DNA from: Microdochium bolleyi | Taxonomy: Eukaryota; Ascomycota; Sordariomycetes; Xylariales; Microdochiaceae | Direction: 5' to 3' | DNA length: 64,000 bases | Assembly: GCA_001566295.1 (NCBI GenBank) | Contig: KQ964255.1 | Span: 496,001 to 560,000, forward strand | Shown here: positions 54,300-64,000 of the stretch, in pieces | Layout of the letters: every line of letters starts with the position of its first letter | Position numbering within the stretch: the first letter of the stretch is position 1 | Made by a program: the position numbers and the translations under genes | Notes under the pieces: generated by a model | The model's database searches: none | The model's input: the letters and a program-made list of their open reading frames with translations, nothing else | What the model was told of the DNA's origin: nothing

Positions 54300-56348
54300 A
54301 TGCGGCTCATCAACACCAAGACCTACCAGCTCAAGGACTTTCTCGATGAGAGCATTCCTCCCTACGCTGTGCTCTCCCACACGTGGGGCGAGGACGAGCT
54401 CGTGTATAAGGATCTCATCAAGGGCCCAGAGGCTCGCGAGGCACCCGGGTTCGCCAAGATCGAAGGCTGCTGCAAAGTAGCGCAGCAGTTCCGCCTCGAC
54501 TGGGCATGGATAGACACCATATGTATAGACAAGTCCAGCAGTGCCGAGCTATCCGAAGCGATCAACTCCATGTTCGCGTGGTACCAGGGCGCGCAAGTCT
54601 GCTTCGCCTTTCTTTCCGACATACAATGGACAAGGGTCTTCCAGGACTCGTACAGAAAGGATGTGCTCCAGGCTCTCGGTCGAAGCAGATGGTTTACACG
54701 AGGTTGGACGCTCCAGGAACTCCTAGCACCGAGCGAGGTCGTGTTCTTGGACCGCACCTGGACGAAGATTGGCACAAAAGAGGGCTTCTCGGATGTGCTC
54801 GAGAGCCTCACCTCCATCCGCCGGGTCTTTCTCGTCTTTCCGAAACGAGTGGAGGACGCAAGCGTGGCTGAGCGGCTCTCCTGGGCCTCGCATCGTCAAA
54901 CATCCAGGAAAGAAGACATGGCATACTGCCTGCTCGGGCTGCTTGGCATCAACATGCCGCTCCTCTACGGTGAAGGTCACAGGGCCTTCCTTCGCCTGCA
55001 GCACGAGATCATCCGGAGCACGTACGACCACACCTTGCTCGCCTGGGGCCTCTACGCCAAACCTTTCTTCCACATGCAGGCGGTAGCCGATGGCATGACC
55101 GAGGCGCCGCCTCTGCTTGCACCCCACCCGAGTGCATTCGACAGCTGGAGTTCGGCCAACAGAACTCTCAGCCACGGGCAGCACTACTTCCTGACAAACC
55201 TGGGCCTGCACATCGACCTGCTGTTCATTCCCTTGCTCAAGGCTGACGAAATCGAGAAAGCAAAGACCGATGCGGGGGGCATCACACCATCTCTGGGCCT
55301 GGCGCTCCTTGACTGCTACGAGTGGTCCCCTCGTGGCAGATATCGTGTTGCCCTGCCACTGCAGCTAGAGCATCGTGGTGGTTCGCAGGCGGCTCCTCTC
55401 GCGAAACGGGCGCGCGCCGCCAAGCCTTTTCTTGTGCCCGAAGAAGTCGAGAAAAAAGCTCGACGGCTGTCGATGTACATGCAAGATGGGACCCGCGCGA
55501 CGAATGTACAATCAAATGCGATCTGGTGGATCGACTGCCAAGCACTGTACTCCAAGGGCTACTTTCTTGCGGACTACTTCCCGCCTACCCAGGTCGATGT
55601 AGTCCAGCACGAGGCCACGAGGCGCACGTCTCTATGTCTTGTCAGCGAGCCTGGCGCGGAGTACTCTGTGATTCGCCTTCGCCACAGCGAGTACAGCACG
55701 GTACTGCTGATGATCGAGCACTCGAACGCGGTTCAGGCGAGTGCTGTGCCAACAAGGTCGGCGCCGGTGCCGCTCACGGGAAGGACAGCCGACCTTCCCC
55801 GCAAGAGCATGGACGAGGACAAAGTTGTTGGTGACAACCCGGCACGCCCGAGCGCGATGGGACAGCTGTGGATCACGAGCACGGACAATCTCAAGACCAC
55901 GTTCGAGATGGCCACCCAGCCGTCCTACACAGCGATTTCTTTCGACTACATTATTAAGGAGTTTCAGTGGACCTCTCTCGGTAATATTGCCAGCGACGTG
56001 CGGCAAAAGTTGCCAGGCCAGCCGGCCGTGTCGTGGCACAATCGGAACTCGACGCGGTCCAGCCACAGCGCCAGCTCCTCGCTGTCCTCGTCGACCTTTT
56101 CAGCGCTGGTGGAGGGTGGAGACGTCTCCGAGCAGGCCAAGGTCATCGACGCCCGAGTTCTCGACAGGATCGGCGCTCTGCAGGTGATTGACCCGGTCAT
56201 GTTTCCGGACGAAGACGAGGCAGAGTCCGGGAAGGGCACAAGCAAGGACGAGCAGAGGGCTGAGAGACGGGAGCTGGCTATCGACCTCGCCATGCGGGTG
56301 CAGGAGCAGGGCTGGCATTATTCGACAAAGAGGGCGCCACAGTCATGA
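54300..56348 (+). CDS. HET-domain protein (heterokaryon incompatibility family)
   Basis: A single exon of 682 residues. The start MRLINTKTYQLKDFLDE is the standard opening of HET-E/HET-D type proteins. The HET domain covers about residues 22-115 with the three blocks YAVLSHTWGEDE (22-33), AWIDTICIDKSS (69-80) and SMFAWYQGAQVCFAFLSD. The next segment, GWTLQELLAPSEVVFLDRTW, and SWASHRQTSRKEDMAYCLLGLLGINMPLLYGEG are also typical and make the first about 260 residues one unit. The remaining 400 residues have no NACHT or WD40; they look like a variable C-terminal domain with a Ser-rich patch and an acidic end. HET proteins trigger cell death after non-self fusion, but many lone copies have unknown roles. 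No partner gene is adjacent. Confidence 0.93.
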   Translation: MRLINTKTYQLKDFLDESIPPYAVLSHTWGEDELVYKDLIKGPEAREAPGFAKIEGCCKVAQQFRLDWAWIDTICIDKSSSAELSEAINSMFAWYQGAQVCFAFLSDIQWTRVFQDSYRKDVLQALGRSRWFTRGWTLQELLAPSEVVFLDRTWTKIGTKEGFSDVLESLTSIRRVFLVFPKRVEDASVAERLSWASHRQTSRKEDMAYCLLGLLGINMPLLYGEGHRAFLRLQHEIIRSTYDHTLLAWGLYAKPFFHMQAVADGMTEAPPLLAPHPSAFDSWSSANRTLSHGQHYFLTNLGLHIDLLFIPLLKADEIEKAKTDAGGITPSLGLALLDCYEWSPRGRYRVALPLQLEHRGGSQAAPLAKRARAAKPFLVPEEVEKKARRLSMYMQDGTRATNVQSNAIWWIDCQALYSKGYFLADYFPPTQVDVVQHEATRRTSLCLVSEPGAEYSVIRLRHSEYSTVLLMIEHSNAVQASAVPTRSAPVPLTGRTADLPRKSMDEDKVVGDNPARPSAMGQLWITSTDNLKTTFEMATQPSYTAISFDYIIKEFQWTSLGNIASDVRQKLPGQPAVSWHNRNSTRSSHSASSSLSSSTFSALVEGGDVSEQAKVIDARVLDRIGALQVIDPVMFPDEDEAESGKGTSKDEQRAERRELAIDLAMRVQEQGWHYSTKRAPQS

Positions 56349-56648
56349 TGGCAGTATATATGACGTGTCGGCAAATGCCCAGCCCGGCACGATGCTCTGT
56401 CAAGATCCGGCTCGCCACCAAGAGGTATTCCACGATTCCTCATGATCGCCCACTTCAAGATAACCGCATTGACGTATCCTAGAGGGCCACCGTCCCGATG
56501 CCGCCCATGTATGACTCTATGACCCCGCACGCGCCGTAACAATGACAAGATGTGCCTCCTTCGCCCTGGAAAAAATGTTTACCGTGCCTCGCCCACCACG
56601 TATTTTGCGCCATCACTCATGGATAATGTTCATGTCGGCCGTCACCAC
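56349..56648. other. Convergent intergenic region
   Basis: 300 bp between the 3' ends of the HET gene and ASF1; no feature seen. Confidence 0.5.
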
Positions 56649-57677
56649 TTAGTGGGCCATGACTTGTTGCTTGCCAGCCGCGGCAGCGGGCTTGTCGTCG
56701 ACCTCCATAGCATCGTCACCGTCAGCAGCCTCGCCGTCGCCCTCACCTTCGCCCTCCTCCTCGAGCTCGTCTTCGCTCTCATCCTCGAGGTCGACACTGC
56801 CGTCGTCAGATTCCTCTTCGTCCTCGTCGGCAGCAGCAGCCTCGGCTGTGCCAGCCATGTCGGCATCGCCGTCGATGTTCATGGCGGCCTTGCTCTCCTC
56901 GTCCGCGGCAGCCTCCTCCTCGGCCTCCTCGGCCAGCTCTTCGGCGCCGTACTCCTCCTCATCGGCCTGGAGATCGGCTTCAGGCTGCTCGGGGGGGAAC
57001 TCGGCGGGGGCGGAAGCTTCAGAGTCCCTGGCAGCAGAAACGTTTGTCAGCATCTTGCGGCCCAACACTTCTGGAGGGCTATGGGTCTTACCACTTGATC
57101 GCGAACCGGGTGACCCTGGGCTTCTCGGCGAGGATGTTACGCTGGATTTTCTCGAGGATGGGCTGCGCCGGCGGGTCGGCGTTGAGCTCTGCGGTTTCGT
57201 ACTCGTTGTTGACATAGTAGCCAACGCGGATGAACTCGCGGCCGTCGTAGGCGCAGGTCAGGAGGATGACCGTGACGCCGAGGACCTCACTGCTGGGGAT
57301 GCTTGCTGCTTTCGGGGGGTCGGCCTCAAAGACGAACTTGTTGACACCGACGGGGACGGGTCCGACGAGGAGCGAGTCGAGCTCCTGGTCGTATTGCGTG
57401 CTGTGTCGAGGTTAGCCACTTATAGGCGGGCGTGAAGCGGTGCAGGGCGCGGTGAGGGGAGACTCACGAGGTGGCCGAGCCGACATATGTGAGCTTCCAC
57501 TCGAGGTCTAAAGAGCACGAAAGCTGTCAGTACTGGTGGCACAGAGGATGAATGTTTGCACTACGAACCCTTCTCTAGCTGCTCGAGGCACTCGAATGTA
57601 ATCTCAAGCTCGTACTTGTCTGTCAACCTGGCCGGGTTGTTGCGGACGTTGACGCCGAGGAGGGAAACGACCGACAT
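56649..57677 (-). CDS. ASF1: ASF1 histone H3-H4 chaperone
   Basis: Exons 57677-57569, 57507-57468, 57400-57092 and 57027-56649 encode 278 residues. A nuclear chaperone that hands H3-H4 dimers to CAF-1 and HIRA. The conserved Ig-like core is residues 1 to about 154: MSVVSLLGVNVRNNPARLTDKYELEITFECLEQLEKDLEWKLTYVGSATSTQYDQELDSLLVGPVPVG is recognisable at family level, as are FVFEADPP, VTVILLTCAYDGREFIRVGYYVNNEY and NILAEKPRVTRFAIKWD. The last intron lies exactly at the end of the core. The tail (about 125 residues) is highly acidic (DEDEEESDDGSVDLEDESEDELEEEGEGEGDGE), as in yeast ASF1, ending KQQVMAH. The four-exon structure with GT/AG ends closes in frame; exon 2 is only 40 nt. Confidence 0.96.
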
Positions 57678-59112
57678 GTTGGCGGATGGGATCGCGAGGT
57701 GGGGTGTAGCGGTGTATGAGAAGACGATGTGGGAGTGCCGCGCGAGTCGCAGGCTGATGTTGTCTTTTTTGAGCTGTGCGCCGAGTGGATGGCGGACGAC
57801 TGGGTCGATGGTCTGGGAGGGTCGCAGCGAGATGTGCAGACGGGGAGGTTGTAGAGAGGAAGGCGGCGGGCGTGAAGTGGGCGAGCGCGCGAGATTGTTG
57901 ATATTGGGGCCGGGCGGCCGTGATGCACAGGCAGGCATAGCAAGGTGGGCTGCTCGTGGCCGGCCAGCAACGAGGCCCCTGCCCGCAGGGGTGGGTGGTT
58001 GCTACTGCCATTCTGGCCATGCTGTTCGGGTTGCTTTTGGCGGTGCTTGCCTGCCTGCCCATGGATCTCTCTGCGCGAGCTAGGCATCCCGGTGGTGGGG
58101 AGCGGGAGAGCCAGCAGCCAATCTGTCGGTGTGCCCTGCGTAGCACAATGGGCCCGCCCGCCGGCGGCTGCAAATCCAGGCGACGCGTGTGGCCGTGTCC
58201 TGACGCGACCCAGCCGCAGAAGCGCGTAAAGTGGCTTCGGCCAGGTGCTGCGTCTGCACGAAAGCAAGCCGACCACACTGCGACAGGTTCGTTCTTGGTG
58301 TCACTCTGGCTTCAGGAGAATGAGAATATGGACAAGCAGTCATGTGCCCACCAACGAAGCCTCTGATGAGCGGCCGGCTGCTGTTGCGTCCATTCTGAGA
58401 CCCGGGGAAAGCACTGCATGTTGCAAGTCTTGGTTCTGGCCTGCATTTTCTCAGGTGCATTTGGCGGCTCGTCCGTCGTGGCGCCATGGGCACCACACGC
58501 AGCAGGATCGCTTAGTGTGCGTCCTGTATGCATCGCAATACTCTCTGGTTGACCTGATGTTTGGAAGTTGTTCACTTCCAAAGTCAAGGGTCTGGGTCGT
58601 GCCGAGGGCCCCACATCTTTGTCAGCAAACGGCTTGGCAACCCAACCACTCTCGAGCTTGCGGGAGCAGAGCGAAACTTCGTCACAGAAGGCTCTTGACG
58701 ACCACTGGAGCCTGTCTCGATAGTCCAGGCATCCGACACCACAACGCCGCGCGCTCATCGGCCATCCGACCAACTCCGTCGCATTGCGCAATCGGGCTTT
58801 GCGCGCTTATTCTCATCATTCCCTACGCAACGACATCGTCGTGCCAGGAACATTGTCGCCGCGCACCTGCCGAGCCAGCAGGCCAGTGACTTGGCGCAAA
58901 TCCTGCAACGCGAGCGCGCCGCGCAGGACGGACCTCGACATTTCTAGGCAGCGGCCATCGTTGGCAACAGCTACGAAGCCTTGCGATACCTGCGAACCCG
59001 CGAACTTCGGATCCGCCCGCGATCGACGCCCATCCTCTACAGTCCGCGCCAGGGAGACTTGACATCGTCGACGCGAAATTGTCTCGTGCATAGTCTGCCG
59101 CCAGCAGCAGCC
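57678..59112. other. Divergent intergenic region between ASF1 and RNA14
   Basis: 1.4 kb, GC-rich near ASF1. It contains the promoters of both genes. ORFs (for example plus 58245-58889) are Arg/Ser/Cys-rich shadows without domains. Confidence 0.55.
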
Positions 59113-62100
59113 ATGGACAGTCCTGGGCAGGACGAGTCAGCCACTGCTCAGCAGGACTGGGCGACCGGAGAATGGGGTGGGGACGCTGAACATCAGAATA
59201 TTGAGCATAGCGAACATGATGCTGCCACTGCTTATGATCCTGCCTCCAAGCCTGTCGAATCTTCCCCCAGTGATTCTGCCTCTGATGACGAAGAAGAAGA
59301 AGAAGAAGAAGATGGTGGAGAATATGATCCCGAGTCTGCTTCCTACGATCCTGCTTCTGCCCCAACTAATGACACCACACTCCCCGATGCGCCCGCTCCC
59401 ACTGCCACTGGCTCAGCGACCTCTGACGCCCGCCCAGCCAAGAAGCCAAAGACGGCGGGAGGCTTCATCGTCGGATCGTCAGACGATGAAGACGAGGACG
59501 ACTCTACACCAGCCCCGCAGCCGCTCGCAGCGACGACTTCACGCGCAGAGCAGCCCTCGCTCGCGACGACACATTCCCAGAACCCGCAAACGTCGGCCGG
59601 CGCCCAGTCCAGCACCGGTCCGGCGCCTGCCATGTCCGAACGGCTGCACAGCGACACGATTGGCCTCCTCGAGGACAGAGTCAAGGAGGACCCGAGAGGC
59701 GACATGGACGCCTGGAAATCACTGATCCAAGAACAGCGCCGCCGCAACAAGATCGAGGATGCAAGAGACGTGTACGAGCGCTTCTTCGCAGTCTTCCCAC
59801 AGGCGGCAGAGGTCTGGCTAGATTACCTCGCCATGGAGCTCAGCCTCGACAATTTCCAGCAGGCAGAAGCCATCTTCGGCAGGACTCTCCTCTCGGTGCC
59901 ACATGTCGACCTCTGGACCGCGTACCTGAATTACATCCGCCGACGCCACGACCTCAACGATCCGACCGGCCAGGCACGACAGGTCGTGAGCACGTCGTAC
60001 GAGTTCGTACTGAAGCACATTGGCCAGGACCGGGACTCTGGGCAGATCTGGTCCGACTACATCCAGTTCCTCAAGAGCGGCCCAGGCCAGGTCGGGGGGT
60101 CGAGCTGGCAGGATCAGCAAAAGATGGACATCCTCCGCAAGGCGTACCAGCGTGCCATTTGCGTCCCGATGCCCAATCTCAACGCTCTGTGGAAGGAATA
60201 CAACCAGTTCGAGCTCGGGTTGAACAAGACAGCAGTGAGTATCCAGTGCGCCAAAGTCCGAGTCAGCCAGCTAACGATGCACAGGGCCAGAAATTCCTGC
60301 AGGAGCGGTCTCCGTCGTACATGACCGCCAGAACCGCCAACACCCACCTTGAGAACCTTACGAGGGGCCTGCAGAGGTCGACTCTGCCGCGTCTCCCGCC
60401 CGCGCCCGGTTTCGACGGAGACGCCGAGTATCAAGAACAGATCACTCTCTGGAAGGCGTGGGTCGCGTGGGAGAAGGACGATCCTCTCGTGCTCCAGCAA
60501 GACGACCCGGCGACATACCAGCAGCGCATCCAGCATGTCTACAAGCAGGCGCTGATGGCTCTGCGCTTCTGGCCGGAGCTGTGGGTGGAGGCAGCCGAGT
60601 GGTGCTTCGAGCAGAACCTGACGAGCGAGACGGGCGACGCCGGGTCGCAGTTCTTGGCAGACGGCGTTGCGGCCAACCCCGAAAGCCCTCTGCTCGCGCT
60701 GAAGCACGCCGACCGCATAGAGTCGACACACCAGGTGTCCGAAGGCGAGGAGGGAAAGGCTGCGCTGGCCCAGGCTGTCCGCGCACCGTACGACACCGCC
60801 TTCGACACTCTGTACGAGATGATCAAGAAGCTCAAGGACCGAGAGACAGCGGCCATCGCGAGGGTGCGGGAAGATCCGACGCTCGGGGCCGAGGAAGACG
60901 AAGGCGAGATCAACGAGGACGCGCCTGGCCCGTCAGTCAGGCAAGAGCGGATCAAGGCGCTGCAAGCTGGGTTCGCCGCGCAGGTTCACCTGCTGTCGCA
61001 GCAGATCTCCTACCTCTGGGTCGCACTCGCGCGTGCATTCCGTCGCATCCAGGGCCAAGGAAAGACCGCCACGGGCAAGCCCACGACGGGCATCCGAGCC
61101 ATCTTCACCGAGTCCCGGTCCCGAGGCCGCCTCACGAGCGACGTCTACGTCGCGATTGCGAACATGGAATGGGACATCTACCAGGACCCGGTCGCGACCA
61201 AGATCCTCGAGCGTGGCGCCAAGCTCTTCCCCGAGGAGGAGCACTTCATCGTCGAGTACCTGAAGCATCTGCACGCGCGGCACGACTTCACCAATGCGCG
61301 GGTCGTCTTCTCGCAGACCGTGAAGAGGTTCAAGGACAAGGGCAAGGACAGTCCTGAGATGCTCGCCAAGCTCAAGCCTCTCTACGCCTACTTTCACAGC
61401 TACGAGGCAAAGTTTGGCGAGCTCGCCCAGATCAAGCAGCTCGAGCAGGAGATGACCGAGCTCTTCCCCTACGACTCGAGCCTCTCGCACTTTGCGGCAC
61501 GGTTCTCGACGGAGAGGTTCAACCCCATCAGCGCGCGCGTCATCATCTCACCAAGCGCCCAGATGCGGCCAAAGAGCCTCGTCATGCAGTCCGTGGAGCA
61601 GCCCGTCGCGTCGATCCCCAACAGCCCGGCGCCCGTCATCCACAATGAGCCGAGCCCTCGGCCGCAGTTCCTCCAGCCCACCCACTCCCCGAAGCGTCCA
61701 TACCAAGCCGACGAGGAAGAGTTCAACCCACCGCGCAAGATGGCGCGAGGCGTATCCCCTCTCAAGGGTGCAGCCGGCCGCCGCCTGGACCAGCAGAGAC
61801 GCGCCCAGGGCGGCGCCTCGTCGCAGGCGGCCACGCCGCTTCCCATCCCGCGCGACATCACCTTCCTGCTCAGCTTGATCCCGCCCGCCTCCACATTCAC
61901 CGCGCCGCGCTTCAGCCCTGACGGCATGGTGCGCCTCATCGCCAACACCGCCGTGCCCGACTACCGCGACTGGCAGTCCACACAGGCACGGAACGCCCGG
62001 ACGGAGTCGACCTCGCGCGCACACACCAGGCAGGCGTCGAGCGAGTATCCCGCGTACGGCCAGCAGAACCGGGAGTCCCCCGGCCCCGGGGCGGCATCCG

Positions 62101-62378
62101 GCCGGCCCAACAGCCCCTTTGGCGGTGCTCACCGCGGCGTGCAGATCTCTGCGCCGTACAGGAACTCGCCGCTGCGGCCTGGGTCGAGCGGCGAGTACGA
62201 GGCGGCGCAGGCAGCAGCGAGCTACCAGGCTCCCGGCCCGAGCCCCTTCAACCCGGCCAGCCAGGCGGCGCCTCCGCCGAACGCGCAGTATTGGCAGGGC
62301 GGCGCATACGGGCAGCAGCCGCAGCAGCAGAATCCGTATGGGCAGCCGCCGCAGCAGTATGGCGGGGGCTGGCAGTAA
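59113..62378 (+). CDS. RNA14: RNA14: mRNA 3'-end processing (CstF-77 orthologue)
   Basis: Exons 59113-60234 and 60285-62378 encode 1071 residues; phase-0 intron with GTGAGT donor, CTAACGA branch and ACAG acceptor. It scaffolds cleavage factor IA, binds Rna15 and Pcf11, and supports pre-mRNA cleavage and polyadenylation. The N-terminal about 180 residues are acidic and disordered with a seven-GAA run. HAT (half-a-TPR) repeats follow, from about residue 185: DAWKSLIQEQRRRNKIEDARDVYERFFAVFPQAAEVWLDYLAMEL, then VDLWTAYLNYIRRRH, SGQIWSDYIQFLKS, LWKEYNQFELGLNK, SDVYVAIANMEWDIY and KILERGAKLFPEEEHFIVEYLKHL. A monkeytail-like region near PRDITFLLSLIPPASTF precedes a Pro/Gln/Gly-rich end (QPQQQNPYGQPPQQYGGGWQ). 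Length is normal for moulds. Confidence 0.95.
59290..59310 (+). repeat. GAA trinucleotide repeat (7 units) in RNA14
   Basis: Seven GAA codons encode the poly-Glu part of the acidic N-terminus; length may vary between isolates. Confidence 0.95.
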
Positions 62379-64000
62379 TCGTGCATGGGGGTAGCAAATC
62401 TTTGGTTCGAAGCTTGGATCTATGAGCGAGAGCCGCCAAATAATCACGACAGTACCGAGAGCAAGTCATGACGCAGAGGCGTGTTAACTAGGCTGGGATC
62501 GTAGCCGTGGGTCTAGCTCTCTACTGGCAGAATAATAATTTACACGGCAAATGCTGCACACTTTCACTCTGTCCGCATCGTGACCCGTTTGCCGTGGAGC
62601 ATTAGCGACCTTCGTCTCGGTCAGCGGCTCAGCGTCAGGCTCGCCGCTGTCCGGGTTCTGCTTTGTACGCTGCCTCGAGCACATGCTGCTCTCGCCGTTT
62701 CCGGTGGGTAGTAGTGGAGGAGTGTTTGTATGAGTTATGCTTTTCGCGGAAATTAACTAGTATTTAATCGTGGAATCAGACAAAAAAACGACATCTCCAG
62801 TCTCATCATCACATTGTCGATTAGATTGCCATACTCTGAGATTCAGACTCGAAATCTGCAAACATCGTGACATGGATTGATCGGTTCTCGTGGGTGGAAA
62901 TGACCCGGACTGTCATACCTTTCTTGCATCTTGAACTCGTGTTGAAACTTTAATGTCTTGTTGACTAGCTGATCTTTCACTTCCACGGCTGCTCCATCTA
63001 GCATCCAGGCACGTGCTACCGCAGCGACTGACCGATATCATCTTGCTTATCACCAGGCGTACTCTGCCCTCGATCCGAGTTCGCTCGAGCAGATCGATTG
63101 CCGTTTGGGCAACCGCCTCGGATCACCTCGAAATTTATATCACTCTCCCTTATTTTCAACCAACCACACAGGAGCTTATCGCACCACCCTCGCTGAGCTG
63201 TTCGTGAGTCTGCGCTCACTTGACATTCTGAGTCTTCCTCCGGCCTTGTCATTGTAATCCTCGTCCTTGACGAACAACGGCTCACCAATCTCCGCCCGTA
63301 CCTTCTCCTGCTTTAGCATCTGCCACAACAACAATTCTGCTAATACTGAGCCTTCCATTGAGCACCCTCGTCTCCGTGACATCGTTCTTCCGGATTGTCC
63401 TTCGTCATAACAGCTCATCGCACCACTGCCTCGGGCATCCGGGTACGTCCATTGTCAACGGCCGGCTCATTCCACTATTTGAACGACCGCACCCGCCGGT
63501 AGCCCGACTCAGTTCCTTCTTTCCGCGGCTCGTGCCTCCAGCCTCGACTCTTCTTCTGAGGACAAGCACTCTTCAGCAACAGCACCGAGTTTCACTCGCT
63601 CTTCCCAACAACCTCCAACCACACATCTTATTCTCAGATCACAGCTTTCTTGGTGAGTAAGACCTGTGGGATTTCCTCTTCGTCAGCCATCAGTCACCCT
63701 CGTGTTTCCCTTTCCACTTCCACTCGCGCCTCTTCCAACACAAATCCGCTACTCGGTAAGCGACAGACGTGCTGCATTTTTCTCTATCGTCGACCTTTCA
63801 CCACCATCCCGACTCCCTCCCCCAACCACAACATCTCCTCTACACACAACTTCCTTGTTGGTGAGCAATATCTTTGTTCCTTCCGTCCCTCTCCCCTCCG
63901 TCGCATCACTTCTGTCTCGAGTCTGGGTGAGCAGCTGCCCACCATCATCCACTTCCTCGCACCTCGTGACATACAAAGCACCTTTCATTTTCCACACCAA
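62379..64000. other. RNA14 3' flank and pyrimidine-rich leader of a gene beyond the window
   Basis: 1.6 kb with no coding domain. From about 63400 to the end it is C/T/A-rich and carries donor-like sites: GTGAGT at 63203, GTGAGTA at 63653, GTAAGCG at 63759, GTGAGCA at 63860 and GTGAGCA at 63926. This looks like a long 5' UTR with several introns, strand plus, whose coding part lies past 64000. ORFs inside are low-complexity. Confidence 0.4.

Overview
This 64 kb window is nuclear DNA of a filamentous ascomycete (Pezizomycotina, most likely a Sordariomycete; I cannot name the species). The evidence is: short introns of about 50-90 bp with GTRWGT donors and CTAAC-like branch points; intact orthologues of fungal housekeeping genes (UTP22, RNA14, ASF1, SCOT); and families typical of moulds (a HET-domain protein, a CFEM GPI protein, a GH11 xylanase, a LaeA-like methyltransferase, POT and MCT-type transporters). 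Coding regions are GC-rich at third positions, which produces many long antisense shadow ORFs. A 16-N gap sits at 23191-23206.

Layout, left to right: the 3' part of an FBXO21-like protein with a YccV/HspQ domain (1-1118, +); a 3.4 kb gene-poor stretch; a Cys-free small secreted protein (4554-5072, +); UTP22 (5595-8849, -); mitochondrial succinyl-CoA:3-ketoacid CoA transferase (10001-11628, +); an unknown LRR/F-box-like protein (12060-13549, +); a GH11 endo-xylanase (13863-14566, -) with a 3.1 kb upstream region; a CFEM GPI-anchored protein (17697-18467, -); two conserved-looking proteins of unknown function (19431-20637, - and 21845-22972, +); an RRT8-like membrane protein (23430-24386, +); a 1594-residue Pro/Gly/Ser-rich secreted protein with a globular Cys-containing C-terminal domain (25571-30638, +); an MCT-type MFS transporter (31757-33450, +); arylamine N-acetyltransferase behind a (CA)33 tract (34130-35224, +); a GT32 mannosyltransferase-like enzyme with a KPKEAD repeat tail (35606-37033, -); a cytochrome b5-acyl-CoA dehydrogenase fusion (39271-40969, -); a Ser/Thr-rich secreted protein (42800-44026, +); a nine-exon LaeA-like methyltransferase (44222-45848, -); a disordered Ser/Pro-rich protein (48273-50067, +); a POT/PTR2 peptide transporter (50663-52735, -); a HET-domain protein (54300-56348, +); ASF1 (56649-57677, -); and RNA14 (59113-62378, +). 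The last 1.6 kb looks like the long pyrimidine-rich leader of a gene beyond the window.

There is no operon-like logic and no biosynthetic cluster with a PKS or NRPS backbone. The genes fall into three themes: core nucleic-acid machinery (UTP22, ASF1, RNA14); small-molecule and CoA metabolism with transport (SCOT, cyt b5-ACAD, NAT, MCT, PTR2); and a large secreted or cell-surface component (GH11, CFEM, small secreted protein, mucin-like protein, S/T-rich protein, and the GT32 enzyme likely to act on glycoproteins). The exon structures were built by eye from GT/AG sites, reading-frame closure and family alignment from memory. No search could be run. The most unusual items are the mucin-like protein with an in-frame, stop-free hydrophobic intron, the repeat-tailed GT32 enzyme, and the two unclassified proteins.
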